NCBI RefSeq assembly: GCF_030411955.1
Contig: NZ_JASNRA010000024.1
Span: forward strand, 14,629 to 78,628
DNA length: 64,000 nt
Source of the DNA: Massilia sp. YIM B02443
Lineage (GTDB): Bacteria; Pseudomonadota; Gammaproteobacteria; Burkholderiales; Burkholderiaceae_D
Direction: 5' to 3'
Made by a program: the position numbers and the translations under genes. Positions 50,115 to 60,771 of the stretch are shown one piece after another. Numbering within the stretch: the stretch's first letter is position 1; every line of letters begins with the position of its first letter. Under the pieces are notes generated by a model. It had not been told where the DNA came from and ran no database searches. It worked only from the letters and a program-made list of their open reading frames with translations.

Positions 50115-51040
50115 TACCATCCAGTGTCGTTACACGCGTCGGCGTCGCCATCGTCGCCCCGTCCGGCTGCACCCAAGACCCGTCCGCGGTCGAGCGCGCC
50201 GTCGCCCGGCTCGAAGCCCAGGGCTGCCTGGTGCGCAACCACTATGATCACAGCTGCATCCACCTGCGTTTCGGCGGTTCCGACGAAGGCCGGCTGGCGC
50301 AGCTGCAGGCGGCGATCGACGATCCCGAGGTGCAACTGATCATCGCGCTGCGCGGCGGCTACGGCATCACCCGGCTGCTGCCGCAGGTCGACTTCGAGGC
50401 CATCGCCGCCAGCGGCAAGCTCCTGGTCGGCTTTTCCGACGTCACCGCCTTGCACATGGGCCTGATGGCGAAGACCGGGGTCCAGAGCTATGCCGGGCCG
50501 ATGATCGCCGGCGACTTCGGCGCGGCCGAGCCCGATCCTTTCACGCTGGGCGATTTCTGGCGCTGCCTGGCCGGGCCGGAACACACGATCGTGGAGACGG
50601 CGGCCGGCAATCCGGCGCTCGACCTGCACGGCACGGTCTGGGGCGGCAACCTGGCGATGCTGGTTTCGCTGCTCGGCACGCCGTATTTCCCACGCATCGA
50701 GGGTGGCATCCTGTTCGTGGAAGACATTGCCGAACACCCGTTCCGGGTCGAGCGCATGCTGCTGCAGCTGCACCAGGCCGGCGTCCTGGCGCACCAGCGC
50801 GCGCTGGTGCTGGGCGACTTTTCCGGCTACCGCATCGGCCCGCAGGACAATGGCTACGACTTCGACGCCATGCTGGCCTACCTGCGCGCCACGCTGCCGC
50901 TGCCGGTGCTCACCGGGCTGACGTTTGGCCACGGCCCGCACCGGGTCACGATCCCGTTCGGGTCCGACGGCCATCTGGTGTCCGGCGACACAGGTTTTTC
51001 GCTCACCTTGAGCAATTATCCGACCCTGCGCTGCGCCTGA
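50111..51040 (+). CDS. ldcA: Muramoyltetrapeptide LD-carboxypeptidase (S66)
   Basis: A 309-residue cytoplasmic peptidase that removes the terminal D-Ala from murein tetrapeptides during peptidoglycan recycling. The Ser nucleophile is in VGFSDVTALH, after LRGGYGITRLLPQVD; the Glu is in WGGNLAMLVSLLG and the His in TFGHGPHRVTIPFG. Starts with GTG overlapping the hydrolase stop (GTGA), so the two genes are co-translated. Confidence 0.9.
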   Translation: MIPSSVVTRVGVAIVAPSGCTQDPSAVERAVARLEAQGCLVRNHYDHSCIHLRFGGSDEGRLAQLQAAIDDPEVQLIIALRGGYGITRLLPQVDFEAIAASGKLLVGFSDVTALHMGLMAKTGVQSYAGPMIAGDFGAAEPDPFTLGDFWRCLAGPEHTIVETAAGNPALDLHGTVWGGNLAMLVSLLGTPYFPRIEGGILFVEDIAEHPFRVERMLLQLHQAGVLAHQRALVLGDFSGYRIGPQDNGYDFDAMLAYLRATLPLPVLTGLTFGHGPHRVTIPFGSDGHLVSGDTGFSLTLSNYPTLRCA

Positions 51041-51104
51041 GCGGGCGCCATGGGGCGCACCAGGCTCTTCCTGCGGCCAATCATTCGCCCGCTCTGGCAT
51101 GCAA

Positions 51105-51113
51105 TGGTAAAAT
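51105..51113 (+). promoter_or_regulatory. Extended -10 element (TGGTAAAAT) before ybiT
   Basis: TG-N-TAAAAT is an extended -10 sequence, 38 bases before the GTG of ybiT, inside a short AT-rich patch. The -35 hexamer is weak, which extended -10 promoters tolerate. Confidence 0.4.
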
Positions 51114-51151
51114 AGCCGGTTAATCAAATACGCTTTTTGGGGTTCATACAA

Positions 51152-52750
<1,599 letters not shown>

Positions 52751-52820
52751 TAGCGTAGCGAGTAATATTGGAGAGGCGCCCGCGACCGCGACGCCACTCC
52801 CGGAGACAAGAAGAACGAGT

Positions 52821-53966
52821 ATGAATACCGCACAAAGCGCCGTACCGATCAAGACATTCGAATACGACCGGCCCCAGGCCGGCATGGCCTGCACGGCCGA
52901 AGCCTGGGCGCGTGTTCCGAGCGCCCCGGAACTGGCCGAACGGGCCGAACTCAAGGACCGCATCCGCCGCCTGCTGAAAGAACGTGGCGCCGTGCTGGTC
53001 GCCCACTACTACGTCGACGGCGACCTGCAAGACCTGGCCGAGGAAACCGGCGGCTGCGTCTCCGACTCGCTCGAGATGGCGCGCTTCGGGCGCGACCATC
53101 CGGCCCAGACCCTGGTGGTGGCCGGCGTGCGCTTCATGGGCGAGACGGCCAAGATCCTGAGCCCCGAAAAAACCATCCTGATGCCGGACCTGGACGCCAC
53201 CTGTTCGCTCGACCTGGGCTGCCCGGCCGACGAATTCGCCGCCTTCTGCGACCAGCATCCGGACCGCACCGTGGTCGTCTACGCCAACACCAGCGCCGCC
53301 GTGAAGGCGCGCGCCGACTGGATGGTGACCTCGTCGATCGGCCTCGACATCGTGGCCGAGCTGCACGCGCAGGGCAAGAAGATCCTGTGGGCGCCCGACC
53401 GTCACCTGGGTTCCTACATCCAGGCCAAGACCGGCGCCGACATGCTGCTGTGGCAGGGCTCGTGCCTGGTGCACGACGAATTCAAGGGTATCGAACTCGA
53501 CCTGCTGAAGGCGGAATACCCGCTGGCCAAGGTGCTGGTGCACCCGGAGTCGCCGGCGAATGTGGTGGCCCAGGCCGACGCGGTCGGCTCGACCACCCAG
53601 CTGATCAACGCGGCCCAGACCATGGACGCAACCCATTTCATCGTCGCCACCGACAACGGCATCCTGCACAAAATGCGCATGGCCGCGCCCGGTAAAACCT
53701 TCATCGAAGCGCCGACTGCCGGCAACAGCGCCACCTGTAAAAGCTGCGCGCACTGCCCGTGGATGGCGATGAATGGCCTGCGCAACCTGGCCGCGGTGCT
53801 GGAAAACGGCAACAACGAGATCCACGTCGATCCCGACACGGGCTTGAAGGCCAGGCGCGCCATCGACCGTATGCTCGACTTCGCCGCCGCCAAGCGAGCC
53901 AAGGCGCTGCCGACCGGCAAACTGGAAAACAATGCCCCGATGTTCTCGGGAGTAGGACCCGCATGA
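52821..53966 (+). CDS. nadA: Quinolinate synthase A
   Basis: A 381-residue iron-sulfur enzyme that condenses iminoaspartate with dihydroxyacetone phosphate to quinolinate, second step of de novo NAD synthesis. Motifs: AHYYVDGDLQDLAEETGGCV, DLDATCSLDLGCPADEF, WQGSCLVHDEF and CKSCAHCPWMAMN; the cluster cysteines are all present. It overlaps nadC by 4 bases (ATGA). The first gene (nadB) lies separately at 58293. Confidence 0.95.
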   Translation: MNTAQSAVPIKTFEYDRPQAGMACTAEAWARVPSAPELAERAELKDRIRRLLKERGAVLVAHYYVDGDLQDLAEETGGCVSDSLEMARFGRDHPAQTLVVAGVRFMGETAKILSPEKTILMPDLDATCSLDLGCPADEFAAFCDQHPDRTVVVYANTSAAVKARADWMVTSSIGLDIVAELHAQGKKILWAPDRHLGSYIQAKTGADMLLWQGSCLVHDEFKGIELDLLKAEYPLAKVLVHPESPANVVAQADAVGSTTQLINAAQTMDATHFIVATDNGILHKMRMAAPGKTFIEAPTAGNSATCKSCAHCPWMAMNGLRNLAAVLENGNNEIHVDPDTGLKARRAIDRMLDFAAAKRAKALPTGKLENNAPMFSGVGPA

Positions 53967-54826
53967 GTACCCTCAAGAATCCCCACGCCCAGTTCGACGA
54001 CAAGCTGCAGGCGGCCTTCGAGCAGAACATCCTGGCCGCGCTGCTGGAAGACGTCGGCAGCGGCGACCTGACCGGCAAGCTGGTGCCGGGCGACACCCGC
54101 GTGACCGCGCGCGTGATCGTGCGCGAAGCGGCCGTGCTGTGCGGCGCCCCGTGGTTCGAGGGCGTGATGCTGGCGATCGACCAGGACACCGAGATCGAAT
54201 GGCACTATGCCGAAGGCGACCTGATGACCGCCGACAGCACCGTCTGCACCATCGCCGCCAACCCGCGCTCGCTGCTTACCGCCGAGCGCGGCGCGCTGAA
54301 CTTCATGCAGTTGCTGTCGGGCGTGGCCAGCGCCACCCGGCGCTACGTCGGGGTGGTGGCCGGCACGCAGGCCGCCATCCTCGACACCCGCAAGACGCTG
54401 CCGGGCCTGCGCCTGGCGCAGAAATATGCGGTGCGCGTCGGTGGCGGCCAGAACCAGCGCATGGCGCTGTACGACGGCATCCTGATCAAGGAAAACCACA
54501 TCGCCGCCGCCGGCGGGGTGAGCGCGGCGCTGCAGGCGGCGACGGCGCTCGACGCCGGCGTGCCGGTGCAGATCGAGGTCGAGACCATCGCCCAGCTCGA
54601 GGAAGCGCTGGCGGCCGGCGTCAAGTCTGTCTTGCTGGACAATTTTGACCTGGACATGATGCGCCAGGCGGTGCAGGTGAATGGCGGCCGTGCGCTGCTC
54701 GAAGCCTCGGGCGGCATCAATATGGACACGGTGCGCGCGATCGCAGAGACGGGCGTCGACCGCATCTCGATCGGCAGCCTGACCAAGGACGTGCGCGCCA
54801 CCGATTACTCGCTGCGGATCGTCTAG
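53963..54826 (+). CDS. nadC: Nicotinate-nucleotide pyrophosphorylase (carboxylating)
   Basis: A 287-residue quinolinate phosphoribosyltransferase that makes nicotinate mononucleotide. Visible motifs are EDVGSGDLTG near the N-terminus, ERGALNFMQLLSGVAS, DTRKTLPGLR, ALYDGILIKENH and LEASGGINMDTV. Starts at 53963 within the nadA stop. A GC-rich inverted repeat follows at 54842. Confidence 0.95.
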   Translation: MSTLKNPHAQFDDKLQAAFEQNILAALLEDVGSGDLTGKLVPGDTRVTARVIVREAAVLCGAPWFEGVMLAIDQDTEIEWHYAEGDLMTADSTVCTIAANPRSLLTAERGALNFMQLLSGVASATRRYVGVVAGTQAAILDTRKTLPGLRLAQKYAVRVGGGQNQRMALYDGILIKENHIAAAGGVSAALQAATALDAGVPVQIEVETIAQLEEALAAGVKSVLLDNFDLDMMRQAVQVNGGRALLEASGGINMDTVRAIAETGVDRISIGSLTKDVRATDYSLRIV

Positions 54827-54841
54827 ATCCAGCCTTCGCCG

Positions 54842-54858
54842 GCCGGGCCTGGCCCGGC
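54842..54858. terminator. GC-rich hairpin after nadC, possible terminator
   Basis: GCCGGGC-CTG-GCCCGGC is a perfect 7-bp inverted repeat, 16 bases past the nadC stop. It lacks a T run, so termination there is uncertain. Confidence 0.35.
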
Positions 54859-54913
54859 TGCATCTCATGCGGGCGCCCCGGCGGCGCCTGTGCCATCTTT
54901 TTTCTGCATACCC

Positions 54914-55231
54914 ATGATCACTTCCAAGATCCAGCGCTCCCTCGGTTCCCGCCTGTTCTGGCTCGGCTTCGGCCTGCTGCTCGGCGTGCCCCAGGTGCTC
55001 GACGGCATCAAGTACAACATGAACGGCGAGCTGTTCTTCGGCATCGGCATGCTGCTGGTAGGCGTGCGCGGCTTCCTGCGTCCGGTCGTGCTCGGCCGCG
55101 CGCTGGCCATGAAGCGCGACGCCGCCGCCGCCGAATCGTCGATCGGCTCGACCGCGCTGCACGGCGCGCTGTCGCTGGCGATGGCCGGCGCGCTGATCGC
55201 CGGCCTGGCGATCAAGTTCAACGGCGGCTGA
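54914..55231 (+). CDS. Small membrane protein of unknown function
   Basis: A 105-residue protein with three hydrophobic segments (about 8-28, 37-53 and 79-100). It begins MITSKIQRSLGSRLFWLGFG. I do not recognise a family. The ATG at 54914 is chosen over a GTG at 54890; neither has a clear ribosome site. It lies downstream of nadC but beyond a hairpin and may be an independent gene. It converges with the hydrolase at 55246. Confidence 0.6.
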   Translation: MITSKIQRSLGSRLFWLGFGLLLGVPQVLDGIKYNMNGELFFGIGMLLVGVRGFLRPVVLGRALAMKRDAAAAESSIGSTALHGALSLAMAGALIAGLAIKFNGG

Positions 55232-55245
55232 TCGCCGCGATTTCC

Positions 55246-56289
55246 CTAGACGCCGCTCTCGCTGGCCCGCGCCAGCGCTTCGGCGCGCGCGTTGTGCAGC
55301 GCCGGCGGCACGCCGGCCTGGGACGCGATGGCATCGATTGCCGCCAGCACTTTTTCCGGATGGGCATGGTGCAGCATGTGGCCGACACCCGGCTCCAGTC
55401 CCAGCTCGCCATTGCGCAGCCGTTCATGCAGACGTTCGGCGTTGTGGGTGCAATCGACTACCGCGTCGCGCGTGCCGGACAGCAGCTGCACCGGCACTTT
55501 CAGGCGCGCATAGCGCCGCGCCAGCGACGCCGCCGACGGCACCATCAGCGCGCTCTCGGCCGCGCTGGCGCGCAGTTGCGACGGCCGCAGCGCCATCCAG
55601 GCGGGCATCGCACGATAGCTGTCGGGAATTTTCTGAGGCGCAAACGCGCGCTTGAGCGTGCCGCGCCACAGCAGCCGTCCGGCCAGCGGCGCCACCGTAT
55701 AGCGCATCAGGTCACCCACCACCGGCAGCGCCGGCGGTGAACTCAGCGCCACGTCCAGCCGCGGGCTCGGATAGTAATATCCCGACACCAGCACCAGACC
55801 GCGCACGAAGTGCGGCACCCGCAAACCCATCGCCAGCGCCACCAGCGTGCCCCACGAATGGCCCAGCACGATCGCGTTGTCGACGCCCAGCGCCTGCAGC
55901 GCATGGTGCAGCAGGCAGGCCTGGTTGTCCGGCGTCCACATGGTGTCGCGCGGCCGTTCGCTGTAGCCGAAACCGGGGCGGTCGAAGGCAATCACCCGGT
56001 AGTGCTCGGCCGCGCGCTCGATCAGGCCGCTGATCTCGAAGTCGCGCGAATACGTGCCGTTGCCGTGCAGCAGAACCAGGGTCGGACCTGCGCCGCGTTC
56101 CAGGTAATGCAGGCGCACGCCGTCGACCGTGACGAACTTGCCGGTCGGCGGATTGTCGCGCTCGGCCTGGCGGGTCTTGGCGCGCACGTAGAGGAAGGAC
56201 GCCAGCAGGCCGAGGCCGGCCAGCGCCGTGCCTGTGGCCAGGCGCGGGCGCGAACGTGGCGCGCCGTGGATGCGATAGGTTGTGTTCAC
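55246..56289 (-). CDS. Alpha/beta hydrolase, membrane-anchored
   Basis: A 347-residue protein: an N-terminal hydrophobic segment (about 17-36) then an alpha/beta hydrolase fold. Oxyanion loop LVLLHGNGTYSRD, FDRPGFGYSERP, canonical elbow LGHSWGTLVA with the Ser nucleophile, acid in LLSGTRDAVVD and base in EPGVGHMLHH. Substrate unknown. Its start overlaps the sirtuin stop by 4 bases, so the two are co-translated. The N-terminus suggests membrane attachment or export. Confidence 0.82.
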   Translation of the reverse strand: MNTTYRIHGAPRSRPRLATGTALAGLGLLASFLYVRAKTRQAERDNPPTGKFVTVDGVRLHYLERGAGPTLVLLHGNGTYSRDFEISGLIERAAEHYRVIAFDRPGFGYSERPRDTMWTPDNQACLLHHALQALGVDNAIVLGHSWGTLVALAMGLRVPHFVRGLVLVSGYYYPSPRLDVALSSPPALPVVGDLMRYTVAPLAGRLLWRGTLKRAFAPQKIPDSYRAMPAWMALRPSQLRASAAESALMVPSAASLARRYARLKVPVQLLSGTRDAVVDCTHNAERLHERLRNGELGLEPGVGHMLHHAHPEKVLAAIDAIASQAGVPPALHNARAEALARASESGV

Positions 56290-57227
56290 AATATCCCCCT
56301 AGGATCGAGTAGGTCCGGCAGCGACGCCGGTGAATCCGCACCCAGCAGACGCGCCACCAGCGGCAAGAGCTGTTCGCTCGACGCTTCCAGCTTCAGTGCG
56401 AGCAGGTCGTCAGCGCGGGTACGGCCGAGGTTCACCGCAGCGATCGGCTTGCCGGCCGCCTGCGCCAGCCGACAGAAGCGAAAGCCGGAATACACCATCA
56501 ACGACGACCCGACCACCAGCAGCGCGTCGGCAGCCTCCATCTGCGCCAGCGCGCAGGCGGTACGTGCCGGGGGTACGTTGTCCCCGAAGAAGACCACGTC
56601 CGGCATCAGGACGCCGCCGCAGTGCACGCACACGGGCAGCACGAAGTTGGCTTGCACCTCGTCCATGGTGTCGGTATCGAGCGCGGCGTCGCCGTCCGGC
56701 AAGGGCTGCGCCATGGTTTCATTCAGGCCAGGATTGGCTGCCTGCAGCTGGGTCTGGATAAACGCGCGCGGGAACTGGGCGCCGCAGCCGAAGCAGGCAA
56801 CGTGGTGAATATTGCCGTGCAGCTCGAGTACGGCGTGGCTGCCGGCCTGCTGGTGCAAGCCATCGACGTTCTGGGTCAGGATGAAGCCGAGCTTGTTGCC
56901 TTGCTCGAGCGCGGCCAGCGCGCGGTGGCCTTCGTTGGGCCGCGCCTTGGTCAGCACCGGCCATCCGACCATGCTGCGCGCCCAGTAGCGGCGCTGGATG
57001 GCGGGATCGCGGCGAAATTCCGGGCCCTGGATCGGCAGCCGGCCGCGGCGTACGCCGTCGCGATCCCGATAGTCGGGGATGCCGGAGGCCGTCGACAGGC
57101 CGGCGCCGGTCAGTACCAGCGTCCGGGAATGGCGTCCCAGGAATACCGCCAGTTGTTCAGCCAGCTCATGCGCCGAACGCTCCATCAAGTGCGCGCCACT
57201 TTCGACGGCGCCGAATGCTTCTGCCAT
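56286..57227 (-). CDS. Sir2-family NAD-dependent protein deacetylase (class II-like)
   Basis: A 313-residue sirtuin. Signatures: TLVLTGAGLSTASGIPDYRD, TQNVDGLHQQAGS, the catalytic His in LELHGN, a zinc site made by CFGC and CVHC, and VVGSSLMVYSGF. Reaction: NAD-dependent removal of acyl groups from lysines, releasing nicotinamide and O-acetyl-ADP-ribose. A GGAGG stands 10 bases before the ATG at 57227. It is followed by an overlapping hydrolase gene and lies within 5 kb of nadA, nadC, nadB and pnuC. Confidence 0.9.
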   Translation of the reverse strand: MAEAFGAVESGAHLMERSAHELAEQLAVFLGRHSRTLVLTGAGLSTASGIPDYRDRDGVRRGRLPIQGPEFRRDPAIQRRYWARSMVGWPVLTKARPNEGHRALAALEQGNKLGFILTQNVDGLHQQAGSHAVLELHGNIHHVACFGCGAQFPRAFIQTQLQAANPGLNETMAQPLPDGDAALDTDTMDEVQANFVLPVCVHCGGVLMPDVVFFGDNVPPARTACALAQMEAADALLVVGSSLMVYSGFRFCRLAQAAGKPIAAVNLGRTRADDLLALKLEASSEQLLPLVARLLGADSPASLPDLLDPRGIL

Positions 57228-57314
57228 GCTGCTCGATCCTCCATGCATGGGATCGTAGCATTCTCGCCGGGTGACCGAAACACGATAGGCGCGTGGACAC
57301 CGCAGTTGGCTGAC

Positions 57315-58223
57315 TCAGGATGATGTCCGCGCCGACACCGCGATACCACCTACGATCATGGCAAACGCCAGCGCATGATAGAGATGCGGCGCCTCGCCCA
57401 GGAAAGTCGACGACAGCAGCGCAGTGAACAGCGGCGTCAGGTTGATGAAGAACGACCCCAGCGTCGGTCCGGCGCGCTGCACGCCCGCACCCCAGCAGCG
57501 CATGGCCAGGATCGCCGGCCCGATCGCCACGTACAGTAGCGCCGCCACCAATGGCCAGCTCCAGGCGATCGCGACATCCTTCAGCGCCCATTCGCCGCCC
57601 GCCAGCACGCCCGACCACAGCACGCCGTAGGCGACCTGCGCCAGCAGGAACGCGGCCCAGTCGGCGCGCAGGGCCGGCACGTCCTTCTGCTGCATCAGCA
57701 GCCAGCTGTAGAACGACCAGGCAATCGTCGCCAGGATCATGTACAGGTCGCCCGCCACCAGGCGCAGCGCCGCCAACTGGGCCAGGTCGCCCCGGCACAT
57801 GACCACCAGCACGCCGGCAATCGACAGCAGCGCGCCCACGACCTGGCGACGCCGCACCGGTACGTTGAAGAACAGGCGTCCGACCAGCAGCATCCACACC
57901 GGCACGCCGGACGCCACCAGGGTGACGTTGATCGGCGACGAGCTCTGCAGCGCCAGGTATTGCAGCGAGTTGTACAGCCCGACCCCCAGCAGGCCGAGCA
58001 GGCTGTAGCGCTTCCAGTTTTCAAGCACGCCGCTGCCGGCGCGCAGGGCGGCGCGCCCGAGCGGCACCAGGATCATCAAGGCGATGCTCCAGCGGATCAG
58101 GTTGAGCGTCATCGGCGGCACCGCGTCGCGCACCAGGCGGCCGACCACGGCATTGCCGGCCCACAGGATCGGCGGCACGGTGAGCAGGAGGGCAGTCGAG
58201 GGAGTAAGGGGCTGGCGCTGCAT
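57315..58223 (-). CDS. EamA/DMT family permease
   Basis: A 302-residue protein with ten helices in two EamA repeats. WAGNAVVGRLVRDAVPPMTL and NLIRWSIALMILVPLGRAA near the start and INLTPLFTALLSSTFLGE in the second repeat are the family marks. Substrate unknown. It lies between nadB and the sirtuin gene on the same strand; spacing to nadB is 69 bases and to sir2 87 bases, so co-transcription with them is possible. Confidence 0.85.
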   Translation of the reverse strand: MQRQPLTPSTALLLTVPPILWAGNAVVGRLVRDAVPPMTLNLIRWSIALMILVPLGRAALRAGSGVLENWKRYSLLGLLGVGLYNSLQYLALQSSSPINVTLVASGVPVWMLLVGRLFFNVPVRRRQVVGALLSIAGVLVVMCRGDLAQLAALRLVAGDLYMILATIAWSFYSWLLMQQKDVPALRADWAAFLLAQVAYGVLWSGVLAGGEWALKDVAIAWSWPLVAALLYVAIGPAILAMRCWGAGVQRAGPTLGSFFINLTPLFTALLSSTFLGEAPHLYHALAFAMIVGGIAVSARTSS

Positions 58224-58292
58224 GGCGATTCTCGAAAGAAGTCGCGGCGCACGATGGCGCCGCGTGGAAATGCATGGAAGGACCGGCTGGAA

Positions 58293-59921
58293 TCAGGGCC
58301 GGCGCGGCGTCAGCACGCTCGGCAGCGCCTTCGGCAAGGTGTCCGGGAAGTCGCGCGAATAATGCAGGCCGCGGCTCTCGCGGCGCGACAGCGCGCTCTC
58401 GACGATCAGGTGCGCCACTTCGACCAGGTTGCGCAGCTCCAGCAGGTCGGGCGTGATGCGGAAGTTGCGGTAGTACTCGTCGATCTCTTCCTTGAGCAGC
58501 TTGATCCGGTGCAGCGCCCGCTCCAGGCGCTTGGTCGTGCGCACGATGCCGACGTAATTCCACATGAAGCGGCGCAGCTCGTCCCAGTTGTGGGCGATCA
58601 CGACTTCTTCGTCGGCATTGGTGACGCGGCTCTCGTCCCACGGCGGCAGCGTCGGATTCTCGATGCCCGGGGCGGCCGCGATCTGCTGCGCGCAGGCGCG
58701 GCCCACCACCACGCATTCGAGCAGCGAGTTGCTGGCCAGGCGGTTGGCGCCGTGCAGCCCGGTGCAGGCGGTTTCGCCCACCGCGTACAGGCCGGGGATA
58801 TCCGTGCGCCCGGCCAGGTCGGTGACGATGCCGCCGCAGGTAAAGTGCACCGCCGGCACCACGGGGATCGGTTCCCGCGTGATGTCGATGCCAAACTCCA
58901 GGCAGCGCGCATAGATCGTCGGGAAGTGTTCCTTGAGGAATTCCGGATCCTGGTGGCTGATGTCCAGGTGCACGTAATCGAGGCCGCGCTTCTTCATCTC
59001 GTAGTCGATGGCGCGCGCCACCACGTCGCGCGGGGCTAACTCTCCGCGCTCGTCGTGTACCGGCATGAAGCGGGTGCCGCCGGCCACACCTGCCTCCGGC
59101 GGGAGCTTGAGCACGCCGCCTTCGCCGCGGATCGCCTCGGTGATCAGGAACGACTTGGCATACGGGTGGTACAGGCAGGTCGGATGGAACTGCATGAATT
59201 CCATGTTCGACACCCGGCAGCCGGCGCGCCAGGCCAGGGCGATGCCGTCGCCGGTGGCGGTGTCGGGATTGGTGGTGTACAGGTAGACCTTGCCGGCGCC
59301 GCCGGTGGCCAGCACGGTGTGCTCGGCCTCGAAGGTCAGCACGTTGCCGTTCCTGACGTCCTGCACGTACAGGCCGTGGCAGCGCGGCTGGCCGACCAGG
59401 GTCGGGGCGCCGCCGTGCACGCCCTTGCCGGTGAGCTTGTCCGAGGTGATCACGTCGATCGCCACGTGGTGCTCGAACAGGGCGATGTTCGGGTGCGCGC
59501 GCACCTTCTGTTCCAGCGTCACCTGCACCGCGTGGCCGGTGGCGTCGGCGGCGTGGATGATGCGGCGCTGGCTGTGGCCGCCTTCGCGGGTCAGGTGAAA
59601 GCCGAGCTCGGCCGTCTCGTCGCGGGTGAACGGCACGCCTTGCTCGATCAGCCATTCGATCGCTTCGCGGCCGTGCTCGACGATATAGCGGGTCGCCGCT
59701 TCGTCGCACAGACCGGCGCCGGCCACCAGGGTGTCGGCGATGTGCTGGTCGTGACTGTCGCCCGAGTCGAGCACGGCGGCGATGCCGCCCTGGGCCCAGT
59801 TGCTTGCCCCATCCAGCAGCTCGCGCTTGGAAATGATCGCGACCTTGCGCGTCTGCGCGAGGTGCAGTGCAACCGACAGGCCGGCCAGACCGCTGCCGAC
59901 GATAGCGACGTCAAATTTCAT
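58293..59921 (-). CDS. nadB: L-aspartate oxidase
   Basis: A 542-residue FAD enzyme that oxidises L-aspartate to iminoaspartate, first step of de novo NAD synthesis; its product feeds NadA. The FAD-binding motif VGSGLAGLSVALHLA is at the N-terminus, followed by ASNWAQGGIAAVLD, RRIIHAADATGHAVQ and HFTCGGIVTDLAGRTD. Its relatives are succinate dehydrogenase flavoproteins; the HFTCGGIVTD version is typical of NadB. The ATG at 59921 starts the FAD fold directly. Confidence 0.94.
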   Translation of the reverse strand: MKFDVAIVGSGLAGLSVALHLAQTRKVAIISKRELLDGASNWAQGGIAAVLDSGDSHDQHIADTLVAGAGLCDEAATRYIVEHGREAIEWLIEQGVPFTRDETAELGFHLTREGGHSQRRIIHAADATGHAVQVTLEQKVRAHPNIALFEHHVAIDVITSDKLTGKGVHGGAPTLVGQPRCHGLYVQDVRNGNVLTFEAEHTVLATGGAGKVYLYTTNPDTATGDGIALAWRAGCRVSNMEFMQFHPTCLYHPYAKSFLITEAIRGEGGVLKLPPEAGVAGGTRFMPVHDERGELAPRDVVARAIDYEMKKRGLDYVHLDISHQDPEFLKEHFPTIYARCLEFGIDITREPIPVVPAVHFTCGGIVTDLAGRTDIPGLYAVGETACTGLHGANRLASNSLLECVVVGRACAQQIAAAPGIENPTLPPWDESRVTNADEEVVIAHNWDELRRFMWNYVGIVRTTKRLERALHRIKLLKEEIDEYYRNFRITPDLLELRNLVEVAHLIVESALSRRESRGLHYSRDFPDTLPKALPSVLTPRRP

Positions 59922-60143
59922 GGCAATGTCATATTTGTACAGAGGCATCACTATAGACGATTTGACTGGCCCCGGCGAGGGAACTGCTCAGTTGCCGGCC
60001 GAGTTGCTGGCGGTATCAGTAAACAGCTGCTTCCCACCATAGCCGGGTAGCCAACCGTGCCCGGGTCCAGCGTTCGTCCGCGCACGGAAACGCCGGCGTG
60101 CGCAGGCTAGCATCGGGTTTTACTCATCCATGAAGGAGTCATC

Positions 60144-60638
60144 ATGCTTCCAGACCGCAATCACGTCGCCGCCCTCGAAGACCGCATCGGCTCGATGCGT
60201 TTCGCCATGTTCACCTTCCGCGACGCGCACGACCACCTGGTCAGCCAGCCGATGACCAAGCAGGAGCTCGACGATCAGGGCGGCCTGTGGTTCTTCGCCA
60301 ACTCGACCACCGACCTGTGGGAAAGCATCGCCCACCAGCCCGAAGTCAACATCAGCTTCGCCGACAGCGACGACAGCACCTACGTGTCGGTCAGCGGCCG
60401 CGCCGAGCGCATCGTCGACCGCGCCGAGGTCGAAAAGCGTTGGAATCCGATGGTGCAGGCCTGGTTCCCGGCCGGTCCGCAAGACCAGCATGCAGTGCTG
60501 GTGCGCGTGGTCCCGCACGCCGCCGAATACTGGGATTCGAACGACAGCAAGATGGTACGCATGTTCGCCATGGCCAAGGCGGCCGTGACCGGCACCCAGC
60601 CGGACGTGGACGGCGAGCACGGCACGATTCGCATGTAA
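60144..60638 (+). CDS. Pyridoxamine 5'-phosphate oxidase-like protein (general stress protein 26 type)
   Basis: A 164-residue protein of the split-barrel flavin-binding fold. RIGSMRFAMFTFRDAHDHLV, GGLWFFANSTTDLWESI and HPEVNISFADSDDSTYVSV-like order fit the GSP26 branch, which binds FMN/FAD and responds to stress; the physiological reaction is unknown. A ribosome site AAGGAG precedes the ATG. Single gene. Confidence 0.8.
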   Translation: MLPDRNHVAALEDRIGSMRFAMFTFRDAHDHLVSQPMTKQELDDQGGLWFFANSTTDLWESIAHQPEVNISFADSDDSTYVSVSGRAERIVDRAEVEKRWNPMVQAWFPAGPQDQHAVLVRVVPHAAEYWDSNDSKMVRMFAMAKAAVTGTQPDVDGEHGTIRM

Positions 60639-60642
60639 TCCG

Positions 60643-60696
60643 CACGCCCGCCAGGGCGTGACCAGCGAGACCTTGCGGCAAGGCATCGGTCTCGCT
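60643..60696 (+). promoter_or_regulatory. Two consecutive hairpins between the PPOX gene and pnuC
   Basis: CACGCCC-GCCA-GGGCGTG (60643-60660) and AGCGAGACC/GGTCTCGCT (60664-60696) with an inner stem CCTTG/CAAGG. No T run follows. They could terminate the upstream gene, or form a leader for pnuC. I do not see a known riboswitch consensus. Confidence 0.4.
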
Positions 60697-60771
60697 TACA
60701 GTAGCCGCTCCTTCACCTGAGCCCATCTGGAGCGACTTCATGATGCCATCCCGGCCCGCGGGCGCCGCCGC

